DNA of 64,000 bases from Caballeronia humi. GTDB taxonomy: Bacteria > Pseudomonadota > Gammaproteobacteria > Burkholderiales > Burkholderiaceae. Every line of letters starts with the position of its first letter. Positions within the stretch are counted from its first letter, which is position 1. The stretch is taken from assembly GCF_001544475.1 (NCBI RefSeq), contig NZ_FCNW02000009.1, forward strand, positions 62,001-126,000, given 5' to 3'. This document shows, in pieces, positions 23,736-39,633 of this stretch. The notes under the pieces were generated by a model. It ran no database searches, had not been told where the DNA came from, and saw only the letters and a list, made by a program, of their open reading frames with translations. The translations under genes and the position numbers were made by a program.

Positions 23736-26700
23736 ATGCTCATGACGAGTTTCCCGACTGCGTTGCATCTCCGACTCCGCGCGCTTGCGCGTTTCAATCC
23801 AGAAGCGCCTGCGCTGGCTTCATTCACGCAGGGAGAAAGCAGGCTCTCGCGCGGCGAGCTCGATGCCCGAGCGTCGCATCTGGCGATGCAGCTGCGCGCG
23901 GCGGGGGTATCGACTGAGGTGCGGGTCGGAGTCTCTGTCGAGCGTTCATGCGAACTCTTCGTCGCGCTGCTCGCAGTGCTGAAGGCGGGAGGCGTGTTCG
24001 TGCCGCTCGATCCACGTCATCCGGCCGCGCGCCTCGACTGGATCGCGAAGGATGCGGGTCTTGCACACGGCATAGTCGACGCATCGGCGGAAGATGCGAT
24101 GCGTGCCCGGTTTGAACAATGCTTCGTGGTATCGCACGAAGAGGGCACGTTTGAAGACGCTGCCGTCCATCCGCGCGCGGCGGCGTACATGATCTACACG
24201 TCCGGATCGACGGGTACGCCGAAGGCCGTAGTGGTTGAGCATGGTCCGCTTGCCGCGCACTGCGATGCGCTCGCCGCTACGCTGCCGATTACTTCGGACG
24301 ATCGCCTGCTGCATTTCGCGTCGGTCAATTTCGATGCTGCACATGAGTGCTGGCTCGCACCGCTCGCGATGGGCGCGAGCATCGTCATCAGCGATCCGCC
24401 GCCTTTCGCGCCCGAAGCGGCGCATGCGCTGATCGTGCGCGAAAAGGTCAGCGTCGCGGCGTTCCCGCCTGCGTATCTGCGTGAGTTCGCAAGCGTCGCC
24501 GAGCGTGCAGGGGTGCCTGCTTCGCTGAAGGTGCTGGCATTCGGTGGTGAAGCGCTCTCGCAGCAAGCGTTCGAACATGTGCGGCGCGTGTTCCCGGCGG
24601 TGCGTCTCATCAACGGCTACGGTCCGACCGAGGCCGTCATCTCGCCGATGCTGTGGCCCGTCGAACCAGGCGCCACGCCCGAACTCGCAGGGGACGATGC
24701 GTATGCGTCGTTGCCCATCGGACGGCCGATCGGGCCGCGCGTCGCACGTATCGACAATGGCGAGCTTCTTTTGGGCGGGATGTGTCTCGCTCGTGGCTAT
24801 CACGGCCGCGCCGCGTTGACGGCAGAAAGATTCCTGCCCGATGCGTCGGGCGAGGCGGGCGCGCGCATCTACCGCACGGGCGACCTCGCTCGCGAACGCG
24901 CGGACGGCGCCTACGACTACCTCGGCCGCATCGATGACCAGGTGCAGATTCGCGGCGTGCGGGTGGAGCCGGGCGAGATCGCGGCATGCCTGCGCGCGCA
25001 TCCGTCGGTGCGCGATGCCGCGGTCCTCGCCGATACCAGCGACGGCCGCACGCAACTCACCGCGTGCATCGTCGCAAACGATGAAGCGCTCGACGATATC
25101 GCGCTGAAAAGCCATCTCGGCGAGCGTTTGCCTGCTGCGTGGCAGCCGCATCGTTACGTGCGCCTTGCGCGTTTGCCATACACGATGAACGGCAAGCTCG
25201 ATCGCGATGCGCTCAAGCGCGCGGTGGATGAGCATGCATTTAAAGCCGACTACGTAGCGCCCGAAACCGATACCGAACACAAGCTCGCGCAGACGTGGCA
25301 GCGCATCCTGAACGAACGCGAACCGATCGGCCGCGATGAGCGTTTCTTCGGACGCGGCGGCGATTCGCTTGCAGCGATGCAGTTGCAAGCGGCGATCCGC
25401 ATCGAGTGGCGCGTGAATCTGCGGCTCGATTCGCTGTTTGATGATCCCTCGCTCGCGGAGCTTGCCGCGCAGATCGATCGAAGCGATGTAGAGAGCGGGA
25501 CGCTGGAGATCAAAGCTAAAAAGAGCGATGCGGCAGCACGATTCACGGATCGCGCCGCGTCGTTCGCGCAACAGCGCTTCTGGGTGCTCGCGCAAACGCG
25601 CGATGCGGGATCGGCGTATCACATCGCTGGACATTGGGACTTTCGCGGCACGCTCGACGCGAACGCATTGCAACGCGCGCTCGATCGCGTGATCGAACGT
25701 CATGAGGCATGGCGCACGACGCTAGTCGAAAGCGATGACGGCATCGTCATGCAGCGCATTCACGCGGCGTTGCCGGTGCGGATCGCGCTCGTCAATCCGC
25801 GCGATGCGGACGCGAACGAACTCGCTCAACGCCACGCAAGCGAGCCGTTCGATCTATCGGAAGGCCCGCTGCTGCGCGCAACCCTCGTCACCTTCGCCGA
25901 TGATTCGCATCGCCTGATGCTCGCGGCTCATCACGCGGTGATGGACGGGTGGAGTTCGCGGTGCGTCTTCGAGGAACTGGCGGCTGCGTACACGGCTTTC
26001 GCGTATAAACGCGAACCGTCGCTGCCCGTCTTGCCGATCCAGTACGCCGATTACGCCGATTGGCAACGTGAACTCGTGGCGGGCGAAGAGGGCAAGCGGC
26101 AATTCGCATACTGGCGCGAAGCATTGAACGGGGTACCCGAGCCGCTCGCGCTTCCGTACGACCGCGCCCGCCCCGCCGAGCGCGATCATCGCGGTGCGCG
26201 CGTATCGTTGCGGCTGTCCGAAGCCGTATCGGCCGATGTGCGCGAACTCGCGCGGCGCACTCATGCATCGCCGTTCGCCGTTCTGCTCGCCTCGTTCAAT
26301 GCATGGCTCTGTCGCCTGACGGGTGCGAACGATATCGTCGTCGCGGTGCCGGTTGCGCATCGCCAGCGGCCGGAGACTGCGCGGCTCGTCGGCTTGTTCC
26401 TCAACACGCTCGCGTTGCGCGCGCGCATCGATCCGCTGGCATCGTTCGCGTCGCTGCTCGATACCGTGCGCGCCGCGTCGCTCGCTGCGCTTGCGCATCA
26501 GGACGTGCCTTTCGATCAGGTGCTCGATGCGGTCAAGCCGCCTGTGCGTCGCGGCGACGAGTGGTTGCGCGTGAAATTCGCGCAGCAGTTCGATGCAGAA
26601 TTGAAGTCGCAATTACCAAACGCATCGGCGGTGGCGACGCCCGGTCCCGATCTCGCCGCGCGCTTCGACTTCGCACTCGATTTCACCGACGACGCAAACA

Positions 26701-29700
26701 ACATCGAACTGACGGCGGCTCATGCGCTCGATTGCATCGATAGCGCAACGGCTGAAGCATGGCTCGCCAGTTTCGCGACGCTCCTCACGGATGCCGTGCG
26801 TGATCCGCAGCGTCCGCTCACGCTGCTCGATTGCGCCGATGCGCCCGCCTTCCGCGACGCGCAGAAGGGCCGCACGTTGCCGCTCTTCGTCACTGACGTG
26901 CTCGCGCTCTTCGCGCAGCACGCGGCGGCGACGCCGCATCGAACCGCACTCGCCGACGCCCACGCGCAACTCACGTTCGAAGAACTCGACGATGCGTCAA
27001 ACCGCGTTGCGCTCGCGCTGCAACAGCGCGGCGTTGGAGCGGAGCAGGCGGTCGTCGTTTGCATGGAGCGATCGGTGCGCTTCGTGGTCGCGCTGGTCGG
27101 CGTGCTGAAGTCCGGCGCGTATGCGGTGCCGCTCGATCCCGCGATGCCTGCGGAACGCCTCGCCGCCGCCGCCGATGCATGCGGCGCGCAATGGGCGCTC
27201 GGCTTGCAGCAAACGCTCGGCCGCGCGTCAGTACTCGACGTCGATACGCTCTCTCAAGACACATCGCTTGCAAATGCAGTCGCGCGCCGCGCGCCGCCCG
27301 CACCCGAGCAGGCCGCTTACCTCATCTTCACGTCCGGATCGACCGGTACGCCGAAGGGCGTGACGATCTCGCATCGCGCGCTCGCGGACTACGTGCAAGG
27401 CATGCTCGACGAACTGGCTTTCGCATCCGACGCATCGATGGCAATGGTCTCGACCGTGGCCGCGGATCTCGGCCACACGACGCTCTTCGGCGCGCTGTGC
27501 TCGGGGCGCACGCTGCATCTGTTGCCGGCGCAATGCGCGTTCGATCCGGACCGCTTCGCGCAGGAAATGCGCGCGCGCGAAGTCGGTGTGCTGAAAATCG
27601 TGCCGAGCCATTTGCATGCGCTCCTCGACGCGCACCATCCGGCCGATGTGCTGCCGTCGCACGCGCTCGTGACGGGCGGCGAAGCGCTGCCGTGGACGCT
27701 GGTCGAGCGGATCGCATCGCTCAAACCGGGTTGCCGCGTGATCAATCACTATGGTCCGACCGAAGCGACCGTCGGCGCGCTGACGTGCGAGACGGCCACG
27801 CTTTCCGGGTATTCGACGCAAGGCGTTCCGCTCGGGCGGCCGCTGCCGAATGCGTCCGCGTACGTGCTCGACGCACACGGCGCATGCGTGCCGTCGGGCG
27901 GCATCGGCGAGCTGTATCTGGGCGGGCCGGGTGTTGCGCGGGGCTACCTCGGCCGCGCAGCGGCGACCGCTGAGCGCTTCGTACCGCATCCGTTCGCACA
28001 AGGCGAGCGTCTGTATCGAACGGGGGATCGGGTGCGGCTGCGTGCCGATCGCCGTATCGATTTTCTCGGGCGTCTCGATGATCAGGTGAAGATTCGCGGC
28101 TATCGAGTCGAGCCGGGCGAAGTAAGCGCGGCACTTTGTGCCATCCACGGCGTGGCGCAAGCCGAGACGCTCGCGGTCGAGCATGAAGGGCGCATGCGTC
28201 TTGCGTCGTTCGTGACGGTGCGGTCTGTCGCCGAAGCCGCGTTGCGCGATGCGCTTGCCGCAACGTTGCCGGACTACATGGTGCCGTCCGTGCTGATCGT
28301 GCTCGATGCGTTGCCGGTGACCGCCAACGGCAAGATCGACCGCGCCGCGTTGCGTGCTTTTGCTGCGGCGCCGGCGCCTGTCGCATCCGCTGGCGATGCG
28401 CCGCGCGGGCCCGCAGAAGAAGCGCTTGCGGCGGTCTGGAAGGAAGTGTTGAAGGCCGAACGCATCGGCCGCGACGACAACTTCTTCGAACTCGGCGGCG
28501 ACTCGATTCTCGTGCTTCAAGTCATCGCGCGCTCACGCAAGCGCGGGCTGCGCTTCACGCCGAAGCAGTTGTTCGATGGCCCGACAGTTGCGCAACTGGC
28601 GCAAGTCGCCAAGCTGGTCGATGCCGCCCGGCCGGCCACCGTAACGCCCACGACGCAAAGCGCCACGCTCACGCCCGCTCAACTTCGCTTCTTCGCGCTC
28701 GACATTCCACAGCGCGGCCACTGGAACCAGTCGATTGAATTCGATACGCAAACGCCGTTCGATCTCGATGCTTTCGGGCGTGCCTTCGATGCGCTGCTCA
28801 CGCATCATGCGATCTTCAGCCAACGCTTCGAGCAGGGAACATGGGCGCCTACTTACGCGCCGAAAGCGTTCGATACGCTGCCGCTCGCGGCTACTTCAGC
28901 AGTAGACGAAACCGATGCCCTCGCTCAATTCGACGCCCTGCAAAGCACGCTCGATCTGACGCGCGGGCCGCTTGTCTGCGCTCTTGCAGCAGCCTTGCCG
29001 GACGGTCGAACAAAGCTGTATCTCGCGATCCATCACGTGATCGTCGATGGCGTGTCGTGGCGCATCCTGCTCGACGATCTCGATACAGCCTACCGCGCCG
29101 CAGGCGAACGGCGCAGCGTGCGCCTGGCGCCGGTGGGCGTTCGCGCGCAGGACTGGGCAGCGCGTCTAGCGCGCACCGCTCGCGAGACCGATTCGCCGTT
29201 CGCGCAGGAAGTACCGTATTGGACCGCGCTAGCCGCACCGCACGACGACATTGCGCTTGATCACCCGCAAGCCAAAGCAAAGAACGCTGATGCCGCGATC
29301 ATTGAGCAGACGCTAAGCGCCGATCTCACGCGCGCCGCGCTCACCGACGCAAACGCGGCCTATCGCACGCAGACGATCGAACTGCTGATCGCGGCGCTTG
29401 CACAGGCGATCGGCGAAAAGACGCATCAGCCGTCGTGCCGTCTCGAACTCGAAGGCCACGGCCGCGAGGCCCTCTTCGACGATATCGATGCAAGCCGCAC
29501 GCTCGGCTGGCTGACGTCCCACTATCCGGTGGCGCTGCCCGCAGACGGCTCACCGGCCGCCGTGAAGGACGCATTGCGCGCAGTGCCGAACAAAGGGCTC
29601 GGCTTCGGCGTGCTGCGCCACTACGGCGACGACGCCACGCGCGCCGCACTGGCCAACGTGCCGCGTCCACGTGTGACGTTCAACTATCTCGGCCAGTTCG

Positions 29701-32700
29701 ACGCTCCACGAGACGCCGCATTTAAGCCGCGTTTTGGGGGCGCGGGTTGCGAACGCGATCCGTCGGGTCCGCTCGGCAACGCGCTCGCCATTCACGCATG
29801 GATCGACGCGAAAGATGGTGCGCGCACGTTGAAGCTGCACTGGGTCTACGGATCGACGCAATTCGACCGCGCGACGATCGAAGCGCTGGCCGCGCGCTTC
29901 GAAGCATCGCTTGCTGTGATGACAGCGGCATGCGTCGAACGCGGCGCCGGCGCAACGCCTTCGGACTATCCGCTCGCTCAAGCCAGCGGCCTGACGCAAG
30001 CCGCGCTCGATCGCTTGCCGCATGATCTGCGCACGATCGACGACATCTATCGGCTCTCGCCGATGCAGCAGGGCATCCTGTTCCACTCGCTCCTCGCGCC
30101 CGAACAAGCAACGTATGTGAATCAACTGGTCGCGACGCTGGCGTCGCCGAACGTCGAGCGCTTGCGCGCCGCATTCGCCGCCGCCGTGCCGCGCCACGAC
30201 ATCTTGCGCACGAGCTTCACGCCCGACGAAGCCGCGTCGATGCAGATCGTGCATCGTCAGGCGCAGATGCCGTTCGATGTCCTCGACTGGCGCGATCGAG
30301 GGGAAGACTTCGAAGCATGGCTCATCGCCGATCGGGCACGCGGCTTCGATCTGAGCGCGCCGCCTTTGATGCGCGTCGCGCTGATCCGCTTGACCGATGA
30401 TGAATGGCGTCTCGTCTGGACGCGGCATCACTTGTTGCTCGACGGATGGAGCACCGCGCGCCTGTTTGCGGACGTGCTCACTGACTACATTGAACCGCCG
30501 CGTCCGCAGCCGTTCGCGTCGCCTGCGAAGGCGCGCTATCGCGACTTCATCGCGTGGCTCGCGGCACGCGATACGGGCGCAGAACAAGCGTTCTGGCTGG
30601 AGCGCCTGGCGCGCCTCGGTGAACCGACGCTCGTCGGGCAACGCGATGCGAGCGCGCGAGCGAAGAACCGCGTCTTGCGCGCGACGCTCGACGCCGCGAC
30701 GATGGCATGCATCACCGATACGGCACGGCGTCTGCACGTCACGACCAACACGCTGGTTCAGGGCGCATGGGCGCTGGCACTGCAACGCACGACGCATCAA
30801 TCGTCGGTGGCGTTCGGCGCGACCGTCGCGGGCCGCCCGGAAGCATTGCCCGACTTTGATACCGTGCTCGGTCTTTTCATCAACACGCTGCCCGTCATCA
30901 CGGTGCCGCTGCCGCAGCGCGCGGCATCGGCATGGCTGCGCGAGTTGCAGAGCGACAACGCCGCGGCCGCCGAGCACGCGCACACGCCGCTCGCCGATAT
31001 CCAGCGCTGGGCCCGGCAAGGTGGCGGCGCGTTGTTCGACACGCTTGTCGTCTTCGAGAACTATCCGGTCGATGAGGCATGGGCCGGCCGCGACGAACGC
31101 GCGTTGAAAATGCGCGACCTGCGCAATATCGAAGCGACCGATTTCGCGATGACACTCGTGATCGAAGCGGGCACGTCGATGACGATCGACTATGGCTACG
31201 ACGCCGCACGCATTGACGAGGCGCGCGTCACCGCGTTGCATCGTGCGTTCGCGACATGCCTCGATGGCATCGTGGCGAATCCGGACGCGCCGCTCGGCAC
31301 GATCTCGATCGCAACCGCCGACGATCTCGCCGCGCTCGCCCGCTACAACGCGACCGGGCAGACGTGGAGCGCCATGCAGCAATTGCCGCTGCATCGGCAA
31401 TTCGAACGCGCGGCGCAAAGCACGCCCGATGCCATCGCGCTCGAATTCGCGGATGCGTACGGGCAAGTCCAGCAAATGCGCTACGCCGAACTCGATGCCC
31501 ACGCGAACCGCATCGCCGCCGCCTTGCTGGCGGCGGGCGTTGCACCGGACACAGCGGTCGCGCTATGCGTCGAGCGATCGTTCGAGATGGTGATCGCGCT
31601 CATCGGCGTGCTGAAGGCCGGTGCCGCGTATCTGCCGATCGATCCCGATTACCCGGCCGAGCGCATCGGCTATCTGCTCGATGATGCGAAGCCGGCCGTC
31701 GTCCTTACGCAAGCGCATCTGCGCGAACGTGTCGAGGCCTCGGGCGTGCGCGTACTAACCGTCGACGAACTGATGCAGCACGACACGACGCTGGACGCAT
31801 GCATCGAAGTGGAACGTGAACAGCTTGCGTACCTGATCTACACGTCCGGTTCGACCGGCAAGCCGAAGGGCGCGGGCAACACGCATGCGGCACTAGCGAA
31901 CCGCATCGCATGGATGCAGGACGCGTATCGCCTCGATTCGAATGATGTCGTGTTGCACAAGACGCCGTTCGGCTTCGACGTATCGGTGTGGGAATTCGTG
32001 TGGCCGCTCGCAGTCGGCGCGAAGCTCGCGATCGCCGCGCCCGGCGATCATCGCGACCCGGCGCGTCTCGTTGCCGCGATCGAAACGCATCGCGTGAGCA
32101 CGCTTCACTTCGTGCCGTCGATGCTTGCGGTGTTCGTCGGCCACCTCGACCAGTTCGGCGAAGCCGCGCGCTGCAAGAGCGTCGAGCGGATCGTCGCGAG
32201 CGGTGAAGCGCTGGCGCCGGAACTCGTGGCGCGCGTGACGCAACTGCTGCCGAACGCGCGTCTCTACAACCTCTACGGCCCGACTGAAGCGGCGATCGAC
32301 GTGTCGCACTGGACATGCGCCGCGAGCGATGCCGACGCGTCCTCCGTGCCGATCGGACATCCGATCGCGAACCTGCAACTACATGTGCTCGATGCAGCGT
32401 TGCATCCGGTGCCGCGGGGCGCAATCGGTGAGTTGTATCTCGGCGGCGCGGGACTCGCGCGTGGCTATCTAGGCCGGCCCTCGCTCACGTCCGAGCGCTT
32501 CGTGCCTGATCCGTTCACGGCTGGCGCGCGTCTCTATCGCACGGGTGACCTCGCGCGTCGCCGCGACGATGGCGCGCTCGATTACCTGGGCCGCGTCGAT
32601 ACGCAGGTGAAGCTGCGCGGTCAGCGCATCGAGCCGGGTGAGATCGAGGCACTGTTGCGCGGGGCGCCCGGCGTACACGACGCGGTCGTGATCGTACGCG

Positions 32701-33206
32701 ACGAGCAGTTGATCGGTTACGTCGCACGCGGCGAAGTCGCACTCGATCAGGCGACGCTCTTCGACGCCCTGCGCGCTCAATTGCCCGCGTACATGGTGCC
32801 CGCGCAGCTGATCGAACTGGATGCGCTGCCCATCACACCGAACGGGAAGTGCGATCGGAACGCATTGCCCGCGCCATCGCGCGAGACGAAGGCGAACGAC
32901 GCTCCGCACACCGATATCGAACGCGAACTCGCCGCGATCTGGCAGCGCGTGCTTCGACTCGAATCCATCGGCCGCGACGACGACTTCTTCGCGCTCGGCG
33001 GTCACTCGTTGCTTGCGACGCAGGCGAACGCACAGGCGAACCTGCACTGGTCGCTGATGCTGCCGCTGCGCACGCTCTTCGACGAACGCACGCTCTCGCG
33101 CGTCGCAGCGACGATCGACCGGGCGCTCGCCGAACGCGGCGCGCATACCGGACAAGACGCCGCAAGCGCGATCGATGCGCTGCTGAGCGAACTGGAAACG
33201 CTTTGA
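23736..33206 (+). CDS. orbI: NRPS OrbI-like: A-PCP-C-A-PCP-E-C-A-PCP
   Basis: The 3156-residue synthetase has three modules. A1 (TSGSTG near residue 155) and PCP1 (GRGGDSL, about 540) form a loading module without a C domain. C (HHAVMDG, about 733), A2 (TSGSTG, about 1200), PCP2 (GGDSI, about 1588) and an epimerase (HHVIVDGVSW, about 1767) form module 2. C (HHLLLDG, about 2232), A3 (TSGSTG, about 2704) and PCP3 (GGHSL, about 3089) form module 3. Pocket residues read by eye: A2 D-L-T-K-V-G-H-V (Asp), A3 D-V-W-H-V-S-L-I-D (Ser), and A1 an FDAAHE core shared with the second NRPS (N5-hydroxyornithine type). The start at 23736 has a GAAGGA site 4 bp upstream. All carrier serines and C/E histidines are intact, so it looks functional. 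Confidence 0.93.
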   Translation: MLMTSFPTALHLRLRALARFNPEAPALASFTQGESRLSRGELDARASHLAMQLRAAGVSTEVRVGVSVERSCELFVALLAVLKAGGVFVPLDPRHPAARLDWIAKDAGLAHGIVDASAEDAMRARFEQCFVVSHEEGTFEDAAVHPRAAAYMIYTSGSTGTPKAVVVEHGPLAAHCDALAATLPITSDDRLLHFASVNFDAAHECWLAPLAMGASIVISDPPPFAPEAAHALIVREKVSVAAFPPAYLREFASVAERAGVPASLKVLAFGGEALSQQAFEHVRRVFPAVRLINGYGPTEAVISPMLWPVEPGATPELAGDDAYASLPIGRPIGPRVARIDNGELLLGGMCLARGYHGRAALTAERFLPDASGEAGARIYRTGDLARERADGAYDYLGRIDDQVQIRGVRVEPGEIAACLRAHPSVRDAAVLADTSDGRTQLTACIVANDEALDDIALKSHLGERLPAAWQPHRYVRLARLPYTMNGKLDRDALKRAVDEHAFKADYVAPETDTEHKLAQTWQRILNEREPIGRDERFFGRGGDSLAAMQLQAAIRIEWRVNLRLDSLFDDPSLAELAAQIDRSDVESGTLEIKAKKSDAAARFTDRAASFAQQRFWVLAQTRDAGSAYHIAGHWDFRGTLDANALQRALDRVIERHEAWRTTLVESDDGIVMQRIHAALPVRIALVNPRDADANELAQRHASEPFDLSEGPLLRATLVTFADDSHRLMLAAHHAVMDGWSSRCVFEELAAAYTAFAYKREPSLPVLPIQYADYADWQRELVAGEEGKRQFAYWREALNGVPEPLALPYDRARPAERDHRGARVSLRLSEAVSADVRELARRTHASPFAVLLASFNAWLCRLTGANDIVVAVPVAHRQRPETARLVGLFLNTLALRARIDPLASFASLLDTVRAASLAALAHQDVPFDQVLDAVKPPVRRGDEWLRVKFAQQFDAELKSQLPNASAVATPGPDLAARFDFALDFTDDANNIELTAAHALDCIDSATAEAWLASFATLLTDAVRDPQRPLTLLDCADAPAFRDAQKGRTLPLFVTDVLALFAQHAAATPHRTALADAHAQLTFEELDDASNRVALALQQRGVGAEQAVVVCMERSVRFVVALVGVLKSGAYAVPLDPAMPAERLAAAADACGAQWALGLQQTLGRASVLDVDTLSQDTSLANAVARRAPPAPEQAAYLIFTSGSTGTPKGVTISHRALADYVQGMLDELAFASDASMAMVSTVAADLGHTTLFGALCSGRTLHLLPAQCAFDPDRFAQEMRAREVGVLKIVPSHLHALLDAHHPADVLPSHALVTGGEALPWTLVERIASLKPGCRVINHYGPTEATVGALTCETATLSGYSTQGVPLGRPLPNASAYVLDAHGACVPSGGIGELYLGGPGVARGYLGRAAATAERFVPHPFAQGERLYRTGDRVRLRADRRIDFLGRLDDQVKIRGYRVEPGEVSAALCAIHGVAQAETLAVEHEGRMRLASFVTVRSVAEAALRDALAATLPDYMVPSVLIVLDALPVTANGKIDRAALRAFAAAPAPVASAGDAPRGPAEEALAAVWKEVLKAERIGRDDNFFELGGDSILVLQVIARSRKRGLRFTPKQLFDGPTVAQLAQVAKLVDAARPATVTPTTQSATLTPAQLRFFALDIPQRGHWNQSIEFDTQTPFDLDAFGRAFDALLTHHAIFSQRFEQGTWAPTYAPKAFDTLPLAATSAVDETDALAQFDALQSTLDLTRGPLVCALAAALPDGRTKLYLAIHHVIVDGVSWRILLDDLDTAYRAAGERRSVRLAPVGVRAQDWAARLARTARETDSPFAQEVPYWTALAAPHDDIALDHPQAKAKNADAAIIEQTLSADLTRAALTDANAAYRTQTIELLIAALAQAIGEKTHQPSCRLELEGHGREALFDDIDASRTLGWLTSHYPVALPADGSPAAVKDALRAVPNKGLGFGVLRHYGDDATRAALANVPRPRVTFNYLGQFDAPRDAAFKPRFGGAGCERDPSGPLGNALAIHAWIDAKDGARTLKLHWVYGSTQFDRATIEALAARFEASLAVMTAACVERGAGATPSDYPLAQASGLTQAALDRLPHDLRTIDDIYRLSPMQQGILFHSLLAPEQATYVNQLVATLASPNVERLRAAFAAAVPRHDILRTSFTPDEAASMQIVHRQAQMPFDVLDWRDRGEDFEAWLIADRARGFDLSAPPLMRVALIRLTDDEWRLVWTRHHLLLDGWSTARLFADVLTDYIEPPRPQPFASPAKARYRDFIAWLAARDTGAEQAFWLERLARLGEPTLVGQRDASARAKNRVLRATLDAATMACITDTARRLHVTTNTLVQGAWALALQRTTHQSSVAFGATVAGRPEALPDFDTVLGLFINTLPVITVPLPQRAASAWLRELQSDNAAAAEHAHTPLADIQRWARQGGGALFDTLVVFENYPVDEAWAGRDERALKMRDLRNIEATDFAMTLVIEAGTSMTIDYGYDAARIDEARVTALHRAFATCLDGIVANPDAPLGTISIATADDLAALARYNATGQTWSAMQQLPLHRQFERAAQSTPDAIALEFADAYGQVQQMRYAELDAHANRIAAALLAAGVAPDTAVALCVERSFEMVIALIGVLKAGAAYLPIDPDYPAERIGYLLDDAKPAVVLTQAHLRERVEASGVRVLTVDELMQHDTTLDACIEVEREQLAYLIYTSGSTGKPKGAGNTHAALANRIAWMQDAYRLDSNDVVLHKTPFGFDVSVWEFVWPLAVGAKLAIAAPGDHRDPARLVAAIETHRVSTLHFVPSMLAVFVGHLDQFGEAARCKSVERIVASGEALAPELVARVTQLLPNARLYNLYGPTEAAIDVSHWTCAASDADASSVPIGHPIANLQLHVLDAALHPVPRGAIGELYLGGAGLARGYLGRPSLTSERFVPDPFTAGARLYRTGDLARRRDDGALDYLGRVDTQVKLRGQRIEPGEIEALLRGAPGVHDAVVIVRDEQLIGYVARGEVALDQATLFDALRAQLPAYMVPAQLIELDALPITPNGKCDRNALPAPSRETKANDAPHTDIERELAAIWQRVLRLESIGRDDDFFALGGHSLLATQANAQANLHWSLMLPLRTLFDERTLSRVAATIDRALAERGAHTGQDAASAIDALLSELETL

Positions 33207-33216
33207 GGATCGACGG

Positions 33217-38211
<4,995 letters not shown>

Positions 38212-38232
38212 GAACCGAATGAGAGCAGAGAC

Positions 38233-39597
38233 ATGCACAAGGAAACAGTTTTCGATCTGATCGGCATCGGCTTCGGTCCGTCCAATCTTTCGCTGGCGGT
38301 GCGTCTTGCGGAAGAGGCGCGGACCTCGAAGCTCGCGCATTGTTTCGTCGAGCGGCAGCCCGAGTTCGGCTGGCATCGCGGGATGTTGCTTGACGACTGC
38401 CGGATGCAGATTTCCTTCCTGAAGGACCTCGTCACGCAGCGCGATCCGAAGAGCCGCTTCACGTTCATCAACTACCTGTTCGAGCGCGGACGCCTCAACG
38501 AATTCGTCAACCTGAAGAGCTTCTATCCGACGCGGCTCGAGTTTCACGACTATCTGCGCTGGGTCGCCGACGCGTTCGATCAGCGCGTGCATTACGGGCA
38601 AACCGTCACGTCGATCGAACCGGTGTTCGCATCGAAGGGCAGCAGCGAGATCGATGCGCTGCGCGTGTTCTCAAGCGATGACGAAGGCAACGAGCGGCAA
38701 CGCGTGGCGCGCTCGCTTTCGGTCGGCATCGGTGGAACGGCGCAGGTGCCGGAGGCGTTTGCCGCACTCGGACCGCACAACGTGATCCATTCGTCGGCTT
38801 ATCTGACGTCGATCGATCGCGTCGTCGGAACAGGTGATCGTGCGCCGAAAAAGCGCGTCGCGGTGATCGGCGCGGGGCAGAGCGCGGCGGAAGTCTTCGT
38901 CGATCTGGGGCGCCGGTTCCCGCATGTCGATGCGAGCCTCGTGATTCGTTCGAGCGCGCTCAAGCCCGCCGACGATACGCCGTTCGTCAACGAAATCTTC
39001 AGCCCCGCTTATACCGACGTCGTCTACGCGCAGTCGAAGGACGGCCGCCGGTCGCTGATCGAACGCTTTCGCGACACCAATTACGCGGTGGTGGACCGCC
39101 CGCTCATCGAGCAGATCTACGAGATGTTGTATCTGCAGAACGTGGCGGACAACGCGCGGCATCGGCTGCTCGCGAGTACCGCGATCGAAGCGGCCGTGCG
39201 TGCTGCGAACGGGCAGATCGAACTCACGATGCGCGACGGCCTGAACGGCCACGGGCGCGCCGAACGCTTCGATGCGCTCGTGCTTGCGACGGGCTATCGA
39301 CGCGACACGCATCTCGCGCTCCTCGACGGCCTGGCGCCGCATCTCGGCGATGCGCTGAACGAGGGCGATGTCGCTCGCGACTACCGGCTCGCGACGCCCG
39401 ATCACTTCAAGCCGCGTATTTATCTGCAAGGCTGCTGCGAAGACAGCCACGGTCTCTCCGATACGTTGCTCTCGGTGCTGGCGCTACGCTCGGACGAGAT
39501 CGCGGCATCCCTTGTCGAACATGCATCGATAGATCATCCGACCAACACCAATCAAACGCGCAACAAGGATGGTGTGCACATGGCGTTCGCTATCTGA
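38233..39597 (+). CDS. pvdA: L-ornithine N5-monooxygenase
   Basis: The 454-residue flavoprotein shows the N-hydroxylating monooxygenase signatures: FAD site GIGFGPSNLSLAVR (about residues 11-24), a QISFLKDLVTQRDP segment, NADPH site VIGAGQSAAEVFVDLG (about 214-229) and the C-terminal ATGYRRDTHL motif. It hydroxylates the side-chain nitrogen of ornithine using NADPH and oxygen, giving the precursor of both hydroxamate arms. It starts 21 bp after the second NRPS, leaving no room for an orbK-like gene there. Length fits PvdA/PsbA-type enzymes (about 440-450). Confidence 0.95.
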   Translation: MHKETVFDLIGIGFGPSNLSLAVRLAEEARTSKLAHCFVERQPEFGWHRGMLLDDCRMQISFLKDLVTQRDPKSRFTFINYLFERGRLNEFVNLKSFYPTRLEFHDYLRWVADAFDQRVHYGQTVTSIEPVFASKGSSEIDALRVFSSDDEGNERQRVARSLSVGIGGTAQVPEAFAALGPHNVIHSSAYLTSIDRVVGTGDRAPKKRVAVIGAGQSAAEVFVDLGRRFPHVDASLVIRSSALKPADDTPFVNEIFSPAYTDVVYAQSKDGRRSLIERFRDTNYAVVDRPLIEQIYEMLYLQNVADNARHRLLASTAIEAAVRAANGQIELTMRDGLNGHGRAERFDALVLATGYRRDTHLALLDGLAPHLGDALNEGDVARDYRLATPDHFKPRIYLQGCCEDSHGLSDTLLSVLALRSDEIAASLVEHASIDHPTNTNQTRNKDGVHMAFAI

Positions 39598-39633
39598 AAC
39601 AAAAATCAAATCGCTTCACGGGGGAATGGAAAG

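Noticed and set aside
29550..31502. 650-codon minus-strand frame inside the first NRPS
   Set aside because: Antisense to well-supported C and A domains, with no plausible product.
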